From DATKWD01 sp963704815 (GTDB lineage: Bacteria > Actinomycetota > Acidimicrobiia > Acidimicrobiales > Salinilacustritrichaceae), in contig CAVPHU010000005.1 of the NCBI GenBank assembly GCA_963704815.1, positions 248,001 to 312,000 of the forward strand: a stretch of DNA of 64,000 nucleotides. Reading direction: 5' to 3'. A model generated the notes under the pieces. It was given only the letters and a program-made list of their open reading frames with translations. It searched no databases and was not told the origin of the DNA. Of this stretch, positions 56,001-64,000 are shown one piece after another. Each line of letters starts with the position of its first letter. Within the stretch, counting starts at the first letter, position 1. The translations under genes were made by a program, and so were the position numbers.

Positions 56001-56561
56001 TCACGAGACGGTGAGGGTGCCTTCCATCCCGAGCTCGTAGTGCGTGATGCCGCCGGCCTCGACGATGCAGAACATCGTGTAGGTGCCAGGAGCCAGGTCG
56101 TAGGTGGCGTTGCAGTCCTGGCCCGGGCCGTAGGCCTCGAGTTCGAACGCGCCGGCTTCGGCGAGCGCGTCCTCGTCGGGAACGCCGTCCTCGGTGAAGG
56201 GCACCTCGCCACCACCGGGAAGGAAGGCCAGCTCGTGAGCCTCGGCACCGGCGTTGCTGGTGGCGAAGGTCACGACGCCGGCGTCGACGTCGACCTCGTC
56301 GGGGTCGATCTCGTAGTCACGCAGGGTCAACTCGACCGTGGTGTCGGCGTCGGCCTCGAGGTCCTCACCGACCGCCTCACACGGCTTGTCGGCAGCAGCC
56401 ACCTCGCTGCCCGACCCCGTCGACGGTTCGGACGCCGTCTCTGAGCCCGACCCACCGTCGTCGAGCACCCGGACGTCGGCGCCGTCGTCGTCGCCACAGG
56501 CCGAGAGCACCAGCACCACCACGCCGATGACGGCGACCAGGAGCTTCCACGATCGAGTCAT
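56001..56561 (-). CDS. Cupredoxin-like lipoprotein
   Basis: A 186-residue exported lipoprotein: signal peptide with lipobox L-S-A-C (Cys22), acidic/serine linker and a plastocyanin-like domain. Candidate type-1 copper ligands are His in A-H-E-L-A-F, Cys in M-F-C-I-V, His in I-T-H-Y and Met in L-G-M-E-G. It could carry electrons outside the membrane, perhaps with cytochromes. It has a strong GGAGGA ribosome site six bases before the ATG and a TAGGGT -10 candidate upstream. Confidence 0.8.
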   Translation of the reverse strand: MTRSWKLLVAVIGVVVLVLSACGDDDGADVRVLDDGGSGSETASEPSTGSGSEVAAADKPCEAVGEDLEADADTTVELTLRDYEIDPDEVDVDAGVVTFATSNAGAEAHELAFLPGGGEVPFTEDGVPDEDALAEAGAFELEAYGPGQDCNATYDLAPGTYTMFCIVEAGGITHYELGMEGTLTVS

Positions 56562-56591
56562 GCCGGGTCCTCCAGAGTCGCCCTTCCGACC

Positions 56592-56597
56592 ACCCTA
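56592..56597 (-). promoter_or_regulatory. Putative -10 element of the cupredoxin gene
   Basis: On the minus strand TAGGGT fits the TAnnnT -10 pattern, about 30 bases before the ATG at 56561, with GGAGGA as ribosome site between. No convincing -35 was seen. Confidence 0.35.
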
Positions 56598-56651
56598 AGG
56601 GATGCACGGAAGAAGGCAAGCGGGTGCACCCCTCCGCGCGGTCCGCTCAGG

Positions 56652-58212
56652 TCACCCCTGCGTCGTGCCGCGCCGATCGGGCCCGAGGACGACCGCGTGA
56701 TCGGCGGCCACCACGCCGTCGAACGCTTCGCCCTCGTCATCGAGGTGGGAGGCGACCAGCACCGGCCGACCCTCAAGGCCCTCGACGGTCGCCGCGCCCT
56801 CCCCCATGTTGATCAGGACCGTCCGGCGGTCGTCGCCCATCGTCCGGTGCCACCCGATCACACCGGCGGGAACGCCGTCGATCAGCTCGAGTGAACCCCG
56901 ATGCAGCGCAGGGGACGACCGGCGCTCGCGCAGCAGCCGCCGGTACAGCGCGAGCACCGAGTCCACGTCGGCCGTCTCGACCTCGGGATTCCTGACCGCG
57001 GCCTCGGGCGGGAACGGAAGCCACGGATCGGAGGTCGCCCAGCCATGCGGAGCCGTTGCGGTCCAGGGGATCGGCGCCCGGCAACCGTCGCGATTGCCGG
57101 CCGGGTCCTCCCGCTGTGCCTCCGGGACCTCGGCGTCGGACGCACCGAGCTCCTCGCCGGCGTACAGGAACGGCGTGCCGCGCAGCGTGAGCGTGAGGAA
57201 CGCAGCGGCTCGGGCCCGATCCTCGGACTCGCCGTAGCGGCTTCGGTGGCGGACGACATCGTGGTTCGAGAGCACCCACGTCGGCCATCGGTCGTCGGTG
57301 CCGAACGCGTCCTCGGCGATCTCGATCTGCTGACGCCATCTCGCCGCGTCCCACGGCTGGTGCAGCGGCATGAAGTTGAACGTCAGATGGAGCTCTTCGC
57401 CGGCCTCGGAGCCCAGGTACTCGACCGCCTCGTGGGTGTCGAGGATGTAGACCTCGCCCACGGAGACGACGTCGTCGTACTCGTCGAGCACCGCACGGAT
57501 CTCGCGGCAGGTACTCGTGGGTCCGGTCGGGATCGAGCGCGGCCTGGAAGAGCGACGACCCCGGCTCGTGGTCGGCGAAGTCGGCATCCTTCGCCAGCAG
57601 GTGGATGACGTCCATGCGGAACCCGTCGACGCCGCGGTCGAGCCAGAATCGCAAGGTGTCGGCCATCGCCGCACGGACCTCGGGGTTCCGCCAGTTGAGG
57701 TCGGGCTGTTCGGGGGTGAACAGGTGGAGGTACCAGCTGCCCGTGGCGTCATCCCACGCCCAAGCCGAGCCTTCGGGGAACACGGCCCGCCAGTTGTTGG
57801 GCGGGACGTCGCCCGAGCCGTCGCCGTCGTGCCAGAGGTACCAGTGGCGCTTCGGGTTGTCGCGCGACGAGCGCGACTCGACGAACCACGGGTGCGCTTC
57901 GCTCGTGTGGTTGGGGACCCAGTCGAGGATGACCCGCAGCCCGCGATCGTGGGCCTCGGCGAGGACCCGGTCGAAGGTGTCGAGGTCGCCGAACATCGGA
58001 TCGATGTCGCAGTAGTCGGCGACGTCGTAGCCGTGGTCGGCCATCGGCGAGGGAAAGACCGGGGACAGCCAGATGGCATCGACGCCGAGTTGGCCGAGGT
58101 GCTCGAGGTGCAGGCGCACGCCCTCGAGGTCGCCGACGCCGTTCCCGGTCGTGTCGCAGAAGCTCCGCGGATAGATCTGATAGACCACGCCGTCCTGCCA
58201 CCAGCTGCTCAT
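56652..58212 (-). CDS. GH13 alpha-glucosidase/oligo-glucosidase with a single-base frameshift
   Basis: Joined across one shift this is a 519-residue GH13 enzyme hydrolysing alpha-glucosidic bonds of oligosaccharides. The first frame (58212 to about 57507) has D-G-V-V-Y-Q-I-Y-P-R-S-F, L-D-W-V-P-N-H-T-S and the nucleophile in G-F-R-M-D-V-I-H. The second frame (to 56652) has the acid/base in S-V-G-E-V-Y and V-L-S-N-H-D-V-V-R-H. At H-E-Y-L, removing one C (plus-strand G in 57505-57507) gives R-E-I-R-A-V-L-D. Length fits oligo-1,6-glucosidase or alpha-glucosidase. No slippery heptamer was seen; it may be a sequence error or a pseudogene. Confidence 0.85.
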
Positions 58213-58237
58213 GGCGCCCGAGGTTACGGTTGCGGCC

Positions 58238-59059
58238 ATGCGGGCGCTGGCTCCCCTCACCGAAGTGCACCCGACCGACCCGTCGAAGATCACGGCGTTC
58301 CGACGAGACGGCCACGTGGCGATCGAGGGACTCGCCTCGCCTGAAGAGGTGGCCGACTACCGGCCGCTGCTCGAACGCGCTGCCCTCGACCATGCGTGGG
58401 ACACGCGACCGATCTCCGAACGGGACACCTACGGCAAGGCGTTCCTCCAGTCGTTCAACCTCTGGCGCCTCGACGACGACCTGGGTCGCTTCAGCTGTTC
58501 ACCCCGCTTCGCCAAAGTCGCCGCCGATCTCCTCGGGGTCGACGGCGTTCGGATGTACCACGACCAGGCACTGTTCAAGGAGGCCGGCGGGGGCCGGACA
58601 CCCTGGCACCAGGACCAGCACTACTGGCCACTCGGAACCGCCCAGACGGTGACCATGTGGATGCCACTGGCCGACCTGGCGCCCGAGGTCGGCAGCATGG
58701 AGTTCGTGTCCGGGACCCACCTCGAGGGCAACCTGGTCGATCTCGGCATCTCCGACGAGTCGGAGGTGGCGTTCGAAGCGCTCATCGCCGAGCGAGGCTG
58801 GCACCCCGAGACCCACGGCGCGCTCCGAGCGGGCGATGCGACGTTCCATGCGGGATGGACCCTGCACGCGGCCCGGCCCAACCCCACCGACGCCATGCGC
58901 CCGGTGATGACGGTGATCTACGTCGACGCCGCCGCAACCGTGGCCGAGCCGAGCAACGACGCACAGCAACTCGATCTCGCCGTCTGGCTGAAGGGATCCG
59001 AACCCGGCGGTCCCATCGTCGGCGAGGCGAACCCGATCCTCTGGCCGAGCGAGTCATGA
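58238..59059 (+). CDS. Phytanoyl-CoA dioxygenase (PhyH) family protein
   Basis: A 273-residue Fe(II)/2-oxoglutarate oxygenase with the iron triad H-x-D in W-H-Q-D-Q-H-Y-W and the distal His in L-H-A-A-R-P-N. The arginine for 2-oxoglutarate follows (A-M-R-P). Family members hydroxylate acyl-CoAs or small metabolites such as ectoine. ATG 58238 or 58211 are possible starts. It is coupled (ATGA, 59056-59059) to the carboxylase gene, suggesting a joint acyl-CoA pathway (inference). Confidence 0.85.
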   Translation: MRALAPLTEVHPTDPSKITAFRRDGHVAIEGLASPEEVADYRPLLERAALDHAWDTRPISERDTYGKAFLQSFNLWRLDDDLGRFSCSPRFAKVAADLLGVDGVRMYHDQALFKEAGGGRTPWHQDQHYWPLGTAQTVTMWMPLADLAPEVGSMEFVSGTHLEGNLVDLGISDESEVAFEALIAERGWHPETHGALRAGDATFHAGWTLHAARPNPTDAMRPVMTVIYVDAAATVAEPSNDAQQLDLAVWLKGSEPGGPIVGEANPILWPSES

Positions 59060-60874
59060 CGATCGAGGTCACCTCGCCCCTCCAGGGAACCGTCGTCAGT
59101 TGTGTGGCCGCCGGCGCCATGGTGGCGCCGGGCACCGCGGTCGCCGTGATCGAGTCGATGAAGATGGAACACGTCATCACCGCTCCGTCGGGAGGTCGCA
59201 TCCACCGTCTCGCGGTGGCCGCGGGCGACCAGGTCGACCAGGGTGCACTGGTCGCCGAGATCGACGAGGTCGACGAGAAGGTCGACACCGATCGCGTCGC
59301 GGCTGCGCCGGTCGCACCGGCGGAGCACACCGATCAGATCCGACCCGACCTCGCCGAGGTCGTGGCCAGGCACGACCTCGGCCTCGACGCGGCCCGTCCT
59401 GATGCGGTCGAGCGTCGACGCGGCAAGCGACGTCGGACCATCAGAGAGAACATCGACGACCTCCTCGATCCGGGCTCGTTCGTCGAGTACGGGCCCACGG
59501 TCGTGGCCGCACAACGTCGACGCCGGTCGATGGAGGACCTGATCGAACGAACTCCCGCCGACGGTCTGGTCGGTGGCCTCGGCACCCTCGACGGCCAGCA
59601 GGTCGTGGTGGTCGCCTACGACGAGACCGTGCTCGCCGGGACCCAGGGCCTCCAGAACCACCGCAAGAAGGACCGGCTGTTCGAGATCGCCGCCGACCTC
59701 CGCCTGCCGGTGGTCCTGTTCGCCGAGGGGGGTGGCGGCCGGCCCGGCGACACCGACGGGGTCGGGGGGTCGGGGCTCGACACCATGGCGTTCCGGTTGT
59801 GGGGTGAGTTGAGCGGACTCGTGCCCCTGGTCGGCATCAACAGCGGCTACTGCTTCGCCGGCAACGCCGCACTCCTCGGGTGTTGCGATGTGGTGATCGC
59901 CACCGAGGACTCGAATCTCGGGATGGGCGGCCCGGCCATGATCGAGGGCGGCGGCCTCGGCGTCGTCGAGCCGACCGAGGTCGGCCCCATCGAGGTGCAG
60001 CGCGCCAACGGAGTGGTCGATGTCGTGGTCACCGACGAGGTCGAGGCAGTGACGGTGGCGAAGCACTACCTCGCGATGTTCACCCCCAGACGAAGCAGCT
60101 GGGACGCAGCCGACCAGACCAGTCTCCGGGCCGCCATCCCCGAGAACCGTCTTCGGATCTACGACGTCCGGGGCGTCATCCAGACGTTGTGCGACACCAA
60201 CTCGGTCCTCGAGCTCCGCCAGGACTTCGGGCTCGGCATGGTCACGTCCCTGGCCCGGATCGACGGCAGGTCGGTCGGCATCATCGCCAACAACCCGACC
60301 CACCTCGCGGGGGCCATCGACAGCGACGGTGCCGACAAGGCGGCTCGATTCCTCGAGCTGTGCGACGCATTCGACCTGCCCGTGGTGTTCCTGTGCGACA
60401 CCCCCGGGATCATGGTCGGCCCCGAGGTCGAGAAGACCGCGCTGGTGCGCCACGCGGCTCGCCTGTTCGTCACCGCCGGTGGCATCGACATCCCCTTCGT
60501 CACGGTCGTGCTGCGTAAGGGCTACGGCCTCGGCGCCATGACGATGGCCGGGGGCAGCTTCAAGACGCCGATCTTCACCGTGGCCTGGCCGACCGGCGAG
60601 TTCGGCGGCATGGGCCTCGAAGGAGCGGTTCGCCTCGGCTACCGAAAGGAACTCGAGGCGATCGACGACCCCGCCGAGCGCGAAGCCGCGTTCGCCGAGA
60701 TGGTCGAGCGGATGTACGAGTACGGCAAAGGCTCTCAACACCGCCACGACCTTCGAGATCGACGACGTGATCGACCCGGCCGACACCCGCCGCTGGATCA
60801 CGAGTGCCTTCGACGCCGCACCGCCACCCGCGCCCCGCAACGGCAAGAAGCGCCCCGGCATCAGCCCCTGGTGA
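59056..60874 (+). CDS. Biotin carrier-carboxyltransferase fusion (acyl-CoA carboxylase), with a single-base frameshift
   Basis: A 605-residue protein after correcting one shift. Residues 1-75 are a biotinyl domain with E-S-M-K-M-E-H (Lys36 biotin site). A linker follows, then a carboxyltransferase domain (about 120-605) with R-E-N-I-D-D-L-L-D-P-G-S-F, D-E-T-V-L-A-G-T-Q-G, the oxyanion region A-G-N-A-A-L-L-G and L-C-D-T-P-G-I-M-V-G. After Y-G-K (about 60729) one extra G throws the frame; the correct continuation is A-L-N-T-A-T-T-F-E-I-D-D-V-I-D-P ending at 60874. It transfers CO2 from biotin to an acyl-CoA. No biotin carboxylase gene is nearby. Confidence 0.85.
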
Positions 60875-60927
60875 CCGGCATCGGCGCCCCACGGTCGTCC
60901 GCCACGGAACCTGTTCTTGTCATGTGG

Positions 60928-60959
60928 TTGACAACTTCGTAACGATTTCGCAATATACG
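60928..60959 (+). promoter_or_regulatory. Sigma70-like promoter of the small protein gene
   Basis: TTGACA at 60928-60933, then an 18-base gap, then AATATA at 60952-60957 (TATACG overlaps it). The region is AT-rich against the GC background. The ATG at 60964 lies only six bases past the -10, so the transcript is probably leaderless. Confidence 0.55.
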
Positions 60960-60963
60960 GGGG

Positions 60964-61305
60964 ATGTCACGGCACTACCTCCTCTTCCTGAACGGCGCCG
61001 TCACCGCCGCGTTGATCGATCGGCTCCGCCGACTCGATCCCGCGGACCCGATGCTGCATGTGGTGATGCCCTCGCTCGGCGATGCCGACACGACCCGACA
61101 CGAGCTGAAGCTCGCGACGCAACTCCTGCGCGACGCCGGTTTCGAGATCCATGCCGACTACGGCAGCGTCGCCTCGATGCGCAACCAGGGATGGCCACTC
61201 GAAGGACTGGTCCTCGCTGCCGCTCCAGGCTCAGACGCCGCATGGGTCGAACTGAGCACGAACGACATGGTCGACGGCGAGTTCCCCCTCCTCGCCGTCG
61301 CCTGA
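60964..61305 (+). CDS. Small soluble protein of unknown function
   Basis: A 113-residue protein with alternating strands and helices (H-Y-L-L-F-L-N-G-A, M-L-H-V-V-M-P-S, H-A-D-Y-G-S-V-A), suggesting a compact Rossmann-like or USP-like fold; I do not recognise the family. It has its own strong-looking promoter and is followed by a hairpin whose left arm includes its stop codon, so it is a single-gene unit. Confidence 0.65.
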   Translation: MSRHYLLFLNGAVTAALIDRLRRLDPADPMLHVVMPSLGDADTTRHELKLATQLLRDAGFEIHADYGSVASMRNQGWPLEGLVLAAAPGSDAAWVELSTNDMVDGEFPLLAVA

Positions 61306-61365
61306 CCCCCGCTCCGGAGCCCCGTCTCATCGCCCTGACGACAACTCCGGAGCGGGGTTCAGGCG
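61299..61365. terminator. Long inverted repeat after the small protein gene
   Basis: Two 21-base arms (61299-61319 and 61345-61365) are complementary at 20 of 21 positions around a 25-base loop; each arm contains the palindrome CTCCGGAG. The left arm includes the TGA of the small gene. No T tract follows. A U-less terminator is likely, though its long loop resembles the inverted repeats at 37652-37701 and 43311-43378. Confidence 0.5.
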
Positions 61366-61638
61366 CGCCTCAGATCGCGCGGGGACGACCGCTTCGATGG
61401 CCCGGACCTGCGCAACCAGTCACGATGTGCGGGCTCAAGAACCGTGCAATACTGAATCCAGCGGTGCACAGTTCGTCGGGGAATGGTTCGCCGACGGGGG
61501 CAACAGCCTCGCATCCCGAACCACAGGCAGCAGGAGGTCAGGCGTGGCGTCCAGGGATCTCGAGCGAGCGCATCGACCCTGCCCATCGACAGAAGCCGTG
61601 GGTGAGCGAGCCGCTTCGTCAGCCGCACGAACGACCGG
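61366..61638. other. Intergenic region before the cyclase/AAA gene
   Basis: About 270 bases without a convincing gene. A TGC-AATACT at 61445-61453 resembles an extended -10, and GGAGG-like purine runs occur near 61533. A short open frame through the region (61397-61642) has no recognisable protein character. It probably carries the promoter and leader of the downstream gene. Confidence 0.4.
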
Positions 61639-64000
61639 ATGAGCCTCGGGACGGTCACGGTGCTGTTCACCGATCTGGTCGGATCGACCGAGATGGTCGG
61701 CACACGCGGCGAGTCGGAGGCCGACCGGGAACGCCGAGCGCACATCGCCGACGCCCAGTCGGCAATCGACCGGCACGAAGGGGTCATGGTCAAGTCACTG
61801 GGCGACGGCGTGATGGCTCGATTCGCCTCAGCCGTCGACGCGATTCGCGCCTCACTGGCGATCCAGCAGGCGACCATGCATCGCCGCGATGCCGCATTCG
61901 TCCGCGTCGGCATCGCTGCGGGCGATGTCGAGATCGAGGACGACGGAGATCTCTCGGGACTCCCTGTTCACGAGGCGGCCCGACTCTGCAACTCTGCAGG
62001 CGGCGGACAGATCCTCGTATCGGGCACGGCTCGAGCGCTCGCCGGTCGCCGGGTCGAAGCCACGCTGCGATCGATCGGCGAACTCGAACTGCGCGGGTTC
62101 GACGAACCCGTCGAAGCCTTCGAGGTGATCGACCCCGCCCAGAACGCCGGCCCGGTTCCGCTGCCCACCGGCCTCGAGACGAAACGACGGATGCCGTTCG
62201 TTGCCCGTACCGAAGAACTCGACGCCTTGGACGAGGAGTGGAAGCTGTCGCGGACCCGGGCGGCACGCCTGGTCGTGATCTCTGGCGATGCGGGCGTCGG
62301 AAAGTCCCGTCTGATCGAGACCTTCACGCATCGCGCTCACCAGGACGGAGCGCTCGTGCTCGCAGGCCGCTGTGACCCCGACGTCGCGGTGCCGTACGGT
62401 CCGGTCGTCCAAGCCCTCACCCACCTGACCCGGCACCTCGACTTGTCGGCCTTGCCCGGCATCGAGGAGCGGCATCTCGGCTTGGTCTCCCAGCTCCTTC
62501 ACGGCTCGACGCCCACCGGCCCGGTGTCGGGCGAAGCCTCCGACGCGGCGATCGCACGCCACGAACTGTTCGACGCGGTCTGGAGAGTGCTCGGCTCGGC
62601 CGCCGAACGAAATCGTGGCGGCATGGTGATCGTCGCCGACGATCTGCAATGGGCATCCGAGGGCACGATCGCCATCGTCCGATTCCTTCTCAGCCATTGT
62701 GATCAGCTGCCCGTCCTCCTCCTCGGGACCTGTCGCACGAGCGAGGTACGCCCCGACATGGCGTTCGCTTCGCTGTTGACCGAGATCAGCACCGGCGAAG
62801 GGCAAGGGCACCGGCTGGCGCTGCAAGGTCTCGGGAGTGACGACGTCGCGGCACTCCTCGAAGCCGCCGCCGGCTCACCGCTCGACGAAGCGGCGAGCCA
62901 GTTGGCCCACAGCTTGTGCGAACAGACAGGAGGCAACCCCTTGTTCGTCGGGGAACTGCTCCTGTCGCTCATCGACACCGGCCGGGTCGTGCTGGAAGAT
63001 GGACACTACGTGACGAGCGATGCGATCGATCACGCCCCTCTCCCGTCGTCGATCCGCGATTCGGTCAATCAGCGCATGGCCGGCTTGCACGACAATGCCC
63101 GGCGCGTGCTCGAGGCAGCGGCCGTCATCGGTGTCGAGTTCGAATTGGAGACGGCTGCAAAGGTCGTGGGCATCGACCTGTTGCAGGCGGTCGAGCACGC
63201 CGACGAGGCGCTGAACGTGGGGCTGCTCTCCGACAGAACATCCACCGGTCCGCTGGCCTTCAACCACGACCTGATCCGACGCGGCCTCTACGAGGGGATC
63301 TCCGCTCCTCGACGGTCTCTGCTTCACGGTCAGGTGGCGACCCTGCTCGAGGAACGGCATCCGGAACCCAGCGCGAGCGAGGCGGCCCTGCTCGCGCACC
63401 ATTGGAGAGAATCCCTGGTCGCCTCGCGTGCAGAGAAGGTCGCCGTCAACCTGCTGCGTGCCGGCGACGGCGCAATGACCGACTTCGCCTACGACGATGC
63501 GCTCGAACTATACGAGTCGGCGAACGAAGCTGGACCGGAGCTCGCGGAGACCTCGGCTGCCATCCGTCTCGGGATGGCGCTCGCAAGCCGAGCGCTCGGG
63601 CGCGACGGGTACCGCGAGGACCTGGCCGACGCAGCGTCGGCGGCCATGGAGGTCGGGCGACACGACCTGGTCGTCCGAGCTGCGCTGAGCATCCAGACGA
63701 CGGTGTTCGCTCGACCCGCAGGCCTCGTGCCCGACCACCTTGCGATCCGGCTGCTCGAGGGTGCGTTGGCACTTCCCGAACTACCCGATCCAGATCGGGC
63801 ACGCATGCTCGCCCGGCTCGCAGTCCAGGTCGCCCTTACCGACGCGGACCAGGCACGGGCGATCGCCGAGCAGGCCGAGTCCATCGCACGCGCCTTGAGC
63901 GACCCCGCGGTGCTGGCGTTCGTCCTCGTCCATCGAGGAAGCGTCGAAGCGTCACCCAGCACCGTCGAGTCCAGGCAGAAGGTCGGCGAGGAAGCGGCTG
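61639..64000 (+). CDS. Class III adenylate/guanylate cyclase-like protein with AAA/NACHT-like ATPase, partial
   Basis: An open frame from ATG 61639 that runs off the end (about 787 residues visible). Residues 1-165 form a class III cyclase homology domain with V-T-V-L-F-T-D-L-V-G-S-T-E, K-S-L-G-D-G-V-M-A-R-F and R-V-G-I-A-A-G-D-V-E. An ATPase domain follows with Walker A G-D-A-G-V-G-K-S-R (about 215), Walker B-like V-I-V-A-D-D-L-Q-W-A and a sensor-like R-T-S-E. The C-terminal part is helical, TPR-like. This is the layout of large actinobacterial signalling ATPases. Whether cAMP or cGMP is made is not clear. Confidence 0.82.
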   Translation, partial: MSLGTVTVLFTDLVGSTEMVGTRGESEADRERRAHIADAQSAIDRHEGVMVKSLGDGVMARFASAVDAIRASLAIQQATMHRRDAAFVRVGIAAGDVEIEDDGDLSGLPVHEAARLCNSAGGGQILVSGTARALAGRRVEATLRSIGELELRGFDEPVEAFEVIDPAQNAGPVPLPTGLETKRRMPFVARTEELDALDEEWKLSRTRAARLVVISGDAGVGKSRLIETFTHRAHQDGALVLAGRCDPDVAVPYGPVVQALTHLTRHLDLSALPGIEERHLGLVSQLLHGSTPTGPVSGEASDAAIARHELFDAVWRVLGSAAERNRGGMVIVADDLQWASEGTIAIVRFLLSHCDQLPVLLLGTCRTSEVRPDMAFASLLTEISTGEGQGHRLALQGLGSDDVAALLEAAAGSPLDEAASQLAHSLCEQTGGNPLFVGELLLSLIDTGRVVLEDGHYVTSDAIDHAPLPSSIRDSVNQRMAGLHDNARRVLEAAAVIGVEFELETAAKVVGIDLLQAVEHADEALNVGLLSDRTSTGPLAFNHDLIRRGLYEGISAPRRSLLHGQVATLLEERHPEPSASEAALLAHHWRESLVASRAEKVAVNLLRAGDGAMTDFAYDDALELYESANEAGPELAETSAAIRLGMALASRALGRDGYREDLADAASAAMEVGRHDLVVRAALSIQTTVFARPAGLVPDHLAIRLLEGALALPELPDPDRARMLARLAVQVALTDADQARAIAEQAESIARALSDPAVLAFVLVHRGSVEASPSTVESRQKVGEEAA

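Noticed and set aside
58918..60861. 647-codon open frame antisense to the carboxyltransferase
   Set aside because: Shadow of a GC-rich gene; the plus strand has the biotin motif and carboxyltransferase signatures.

Overview
The window looks like chromosomal DNA of a high-GC actinobacterium, most likely of the Acidimicrobiia (Ilumatobacter-like). Supporting signs are a WhiB regulator, a class 3 (zinc/Cys) asparaginase, a CrtQ/CrtO-type glycolipid carotenoid pair, GTG starts, many ATGA/GTGA start-stop overlaps and very strong GC frame bias. The lineage call is inference. I saw no rRNA, tRNA, CRISPR array, prophage or transposase.

Layout. 1-4 kb: exonuclease VII (xseA end, xseB), a prenyl diphosphate synthase and a GT-C-like membrane protein. 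4-11 kb: a triple-PAS GGDEF/EAL protein, two coupled alpha/beta hydrolases, a flippase and an acyl-CoA synthetase coupled to lacZ. 11-20 kb: GH2 beta-galactosidase, asparaginase, a peroxiredoxin whose peroxidatic cysteine codon is TGA, a DJ-1/PfpI protein and a frameshifted GH38 alpha-mannosidase. 19.7-26.4 kb: a diiron ferritin-like protein behind a palindromic operator, then a complete Liv-type ABC importer (livK, fused livHM, livG, livF) and a small membrane protein. 26.4-31 kb (minus strand): CrtO/CrtQ-like pair, AzlCD, an internally deleted CapA gene and a CcmH-TPR fusion. 31-35 kb: a membrane five-heme cytochrome c facing a membrane cyclic-nucleotide-binding/SH3 protein. 35-43 kb: sulfatase, P450, FAH-family hydrolase, phosphotransferase, SDR and a toroid-like hypothetical protein. 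43-50 kb: a YdeP-type molybdopterin oxidoreductase (frameshifted), then a minus-strand set: membrane kinase, PAP2 phosphatase, META lipoprotein, hydrolase and SRPBCC protein. 50-56.5 kb: NTF2-like, WhiB, DUF2207, M20 peptidase, hemD, an AlkZ-like remnant, CinA-like and a cupredoxin. 56.6-64 kb: frameshifted GH13 glucosidase, PhyH dioxygenase, a BCCP-carboxyltransferase fusion (frameshifted), a small protein and a cyclase/AAA protein running off the end.

The most interesting item is the peroxiredoxin at 15197-15646. Its only interruption is a TGA exactly where the TPG-C-T peroxidatic cysteine belongs, and the frame stays open and conserved on both sides with the resolving cysteine at +5. This is the expected appearance of a selenocysteine enzyme. 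Four other genes (GH38, YdeP-like, GH13, carboxyltransferase) carry a frameshift that is always one extra G or C. That pattern may reflect read errors rather than biology and is kept apart from the TGA case. Several intergenic inverted repeats with long loops, and direct repeats flanking the gene at 41837-43291, are also unexplained.
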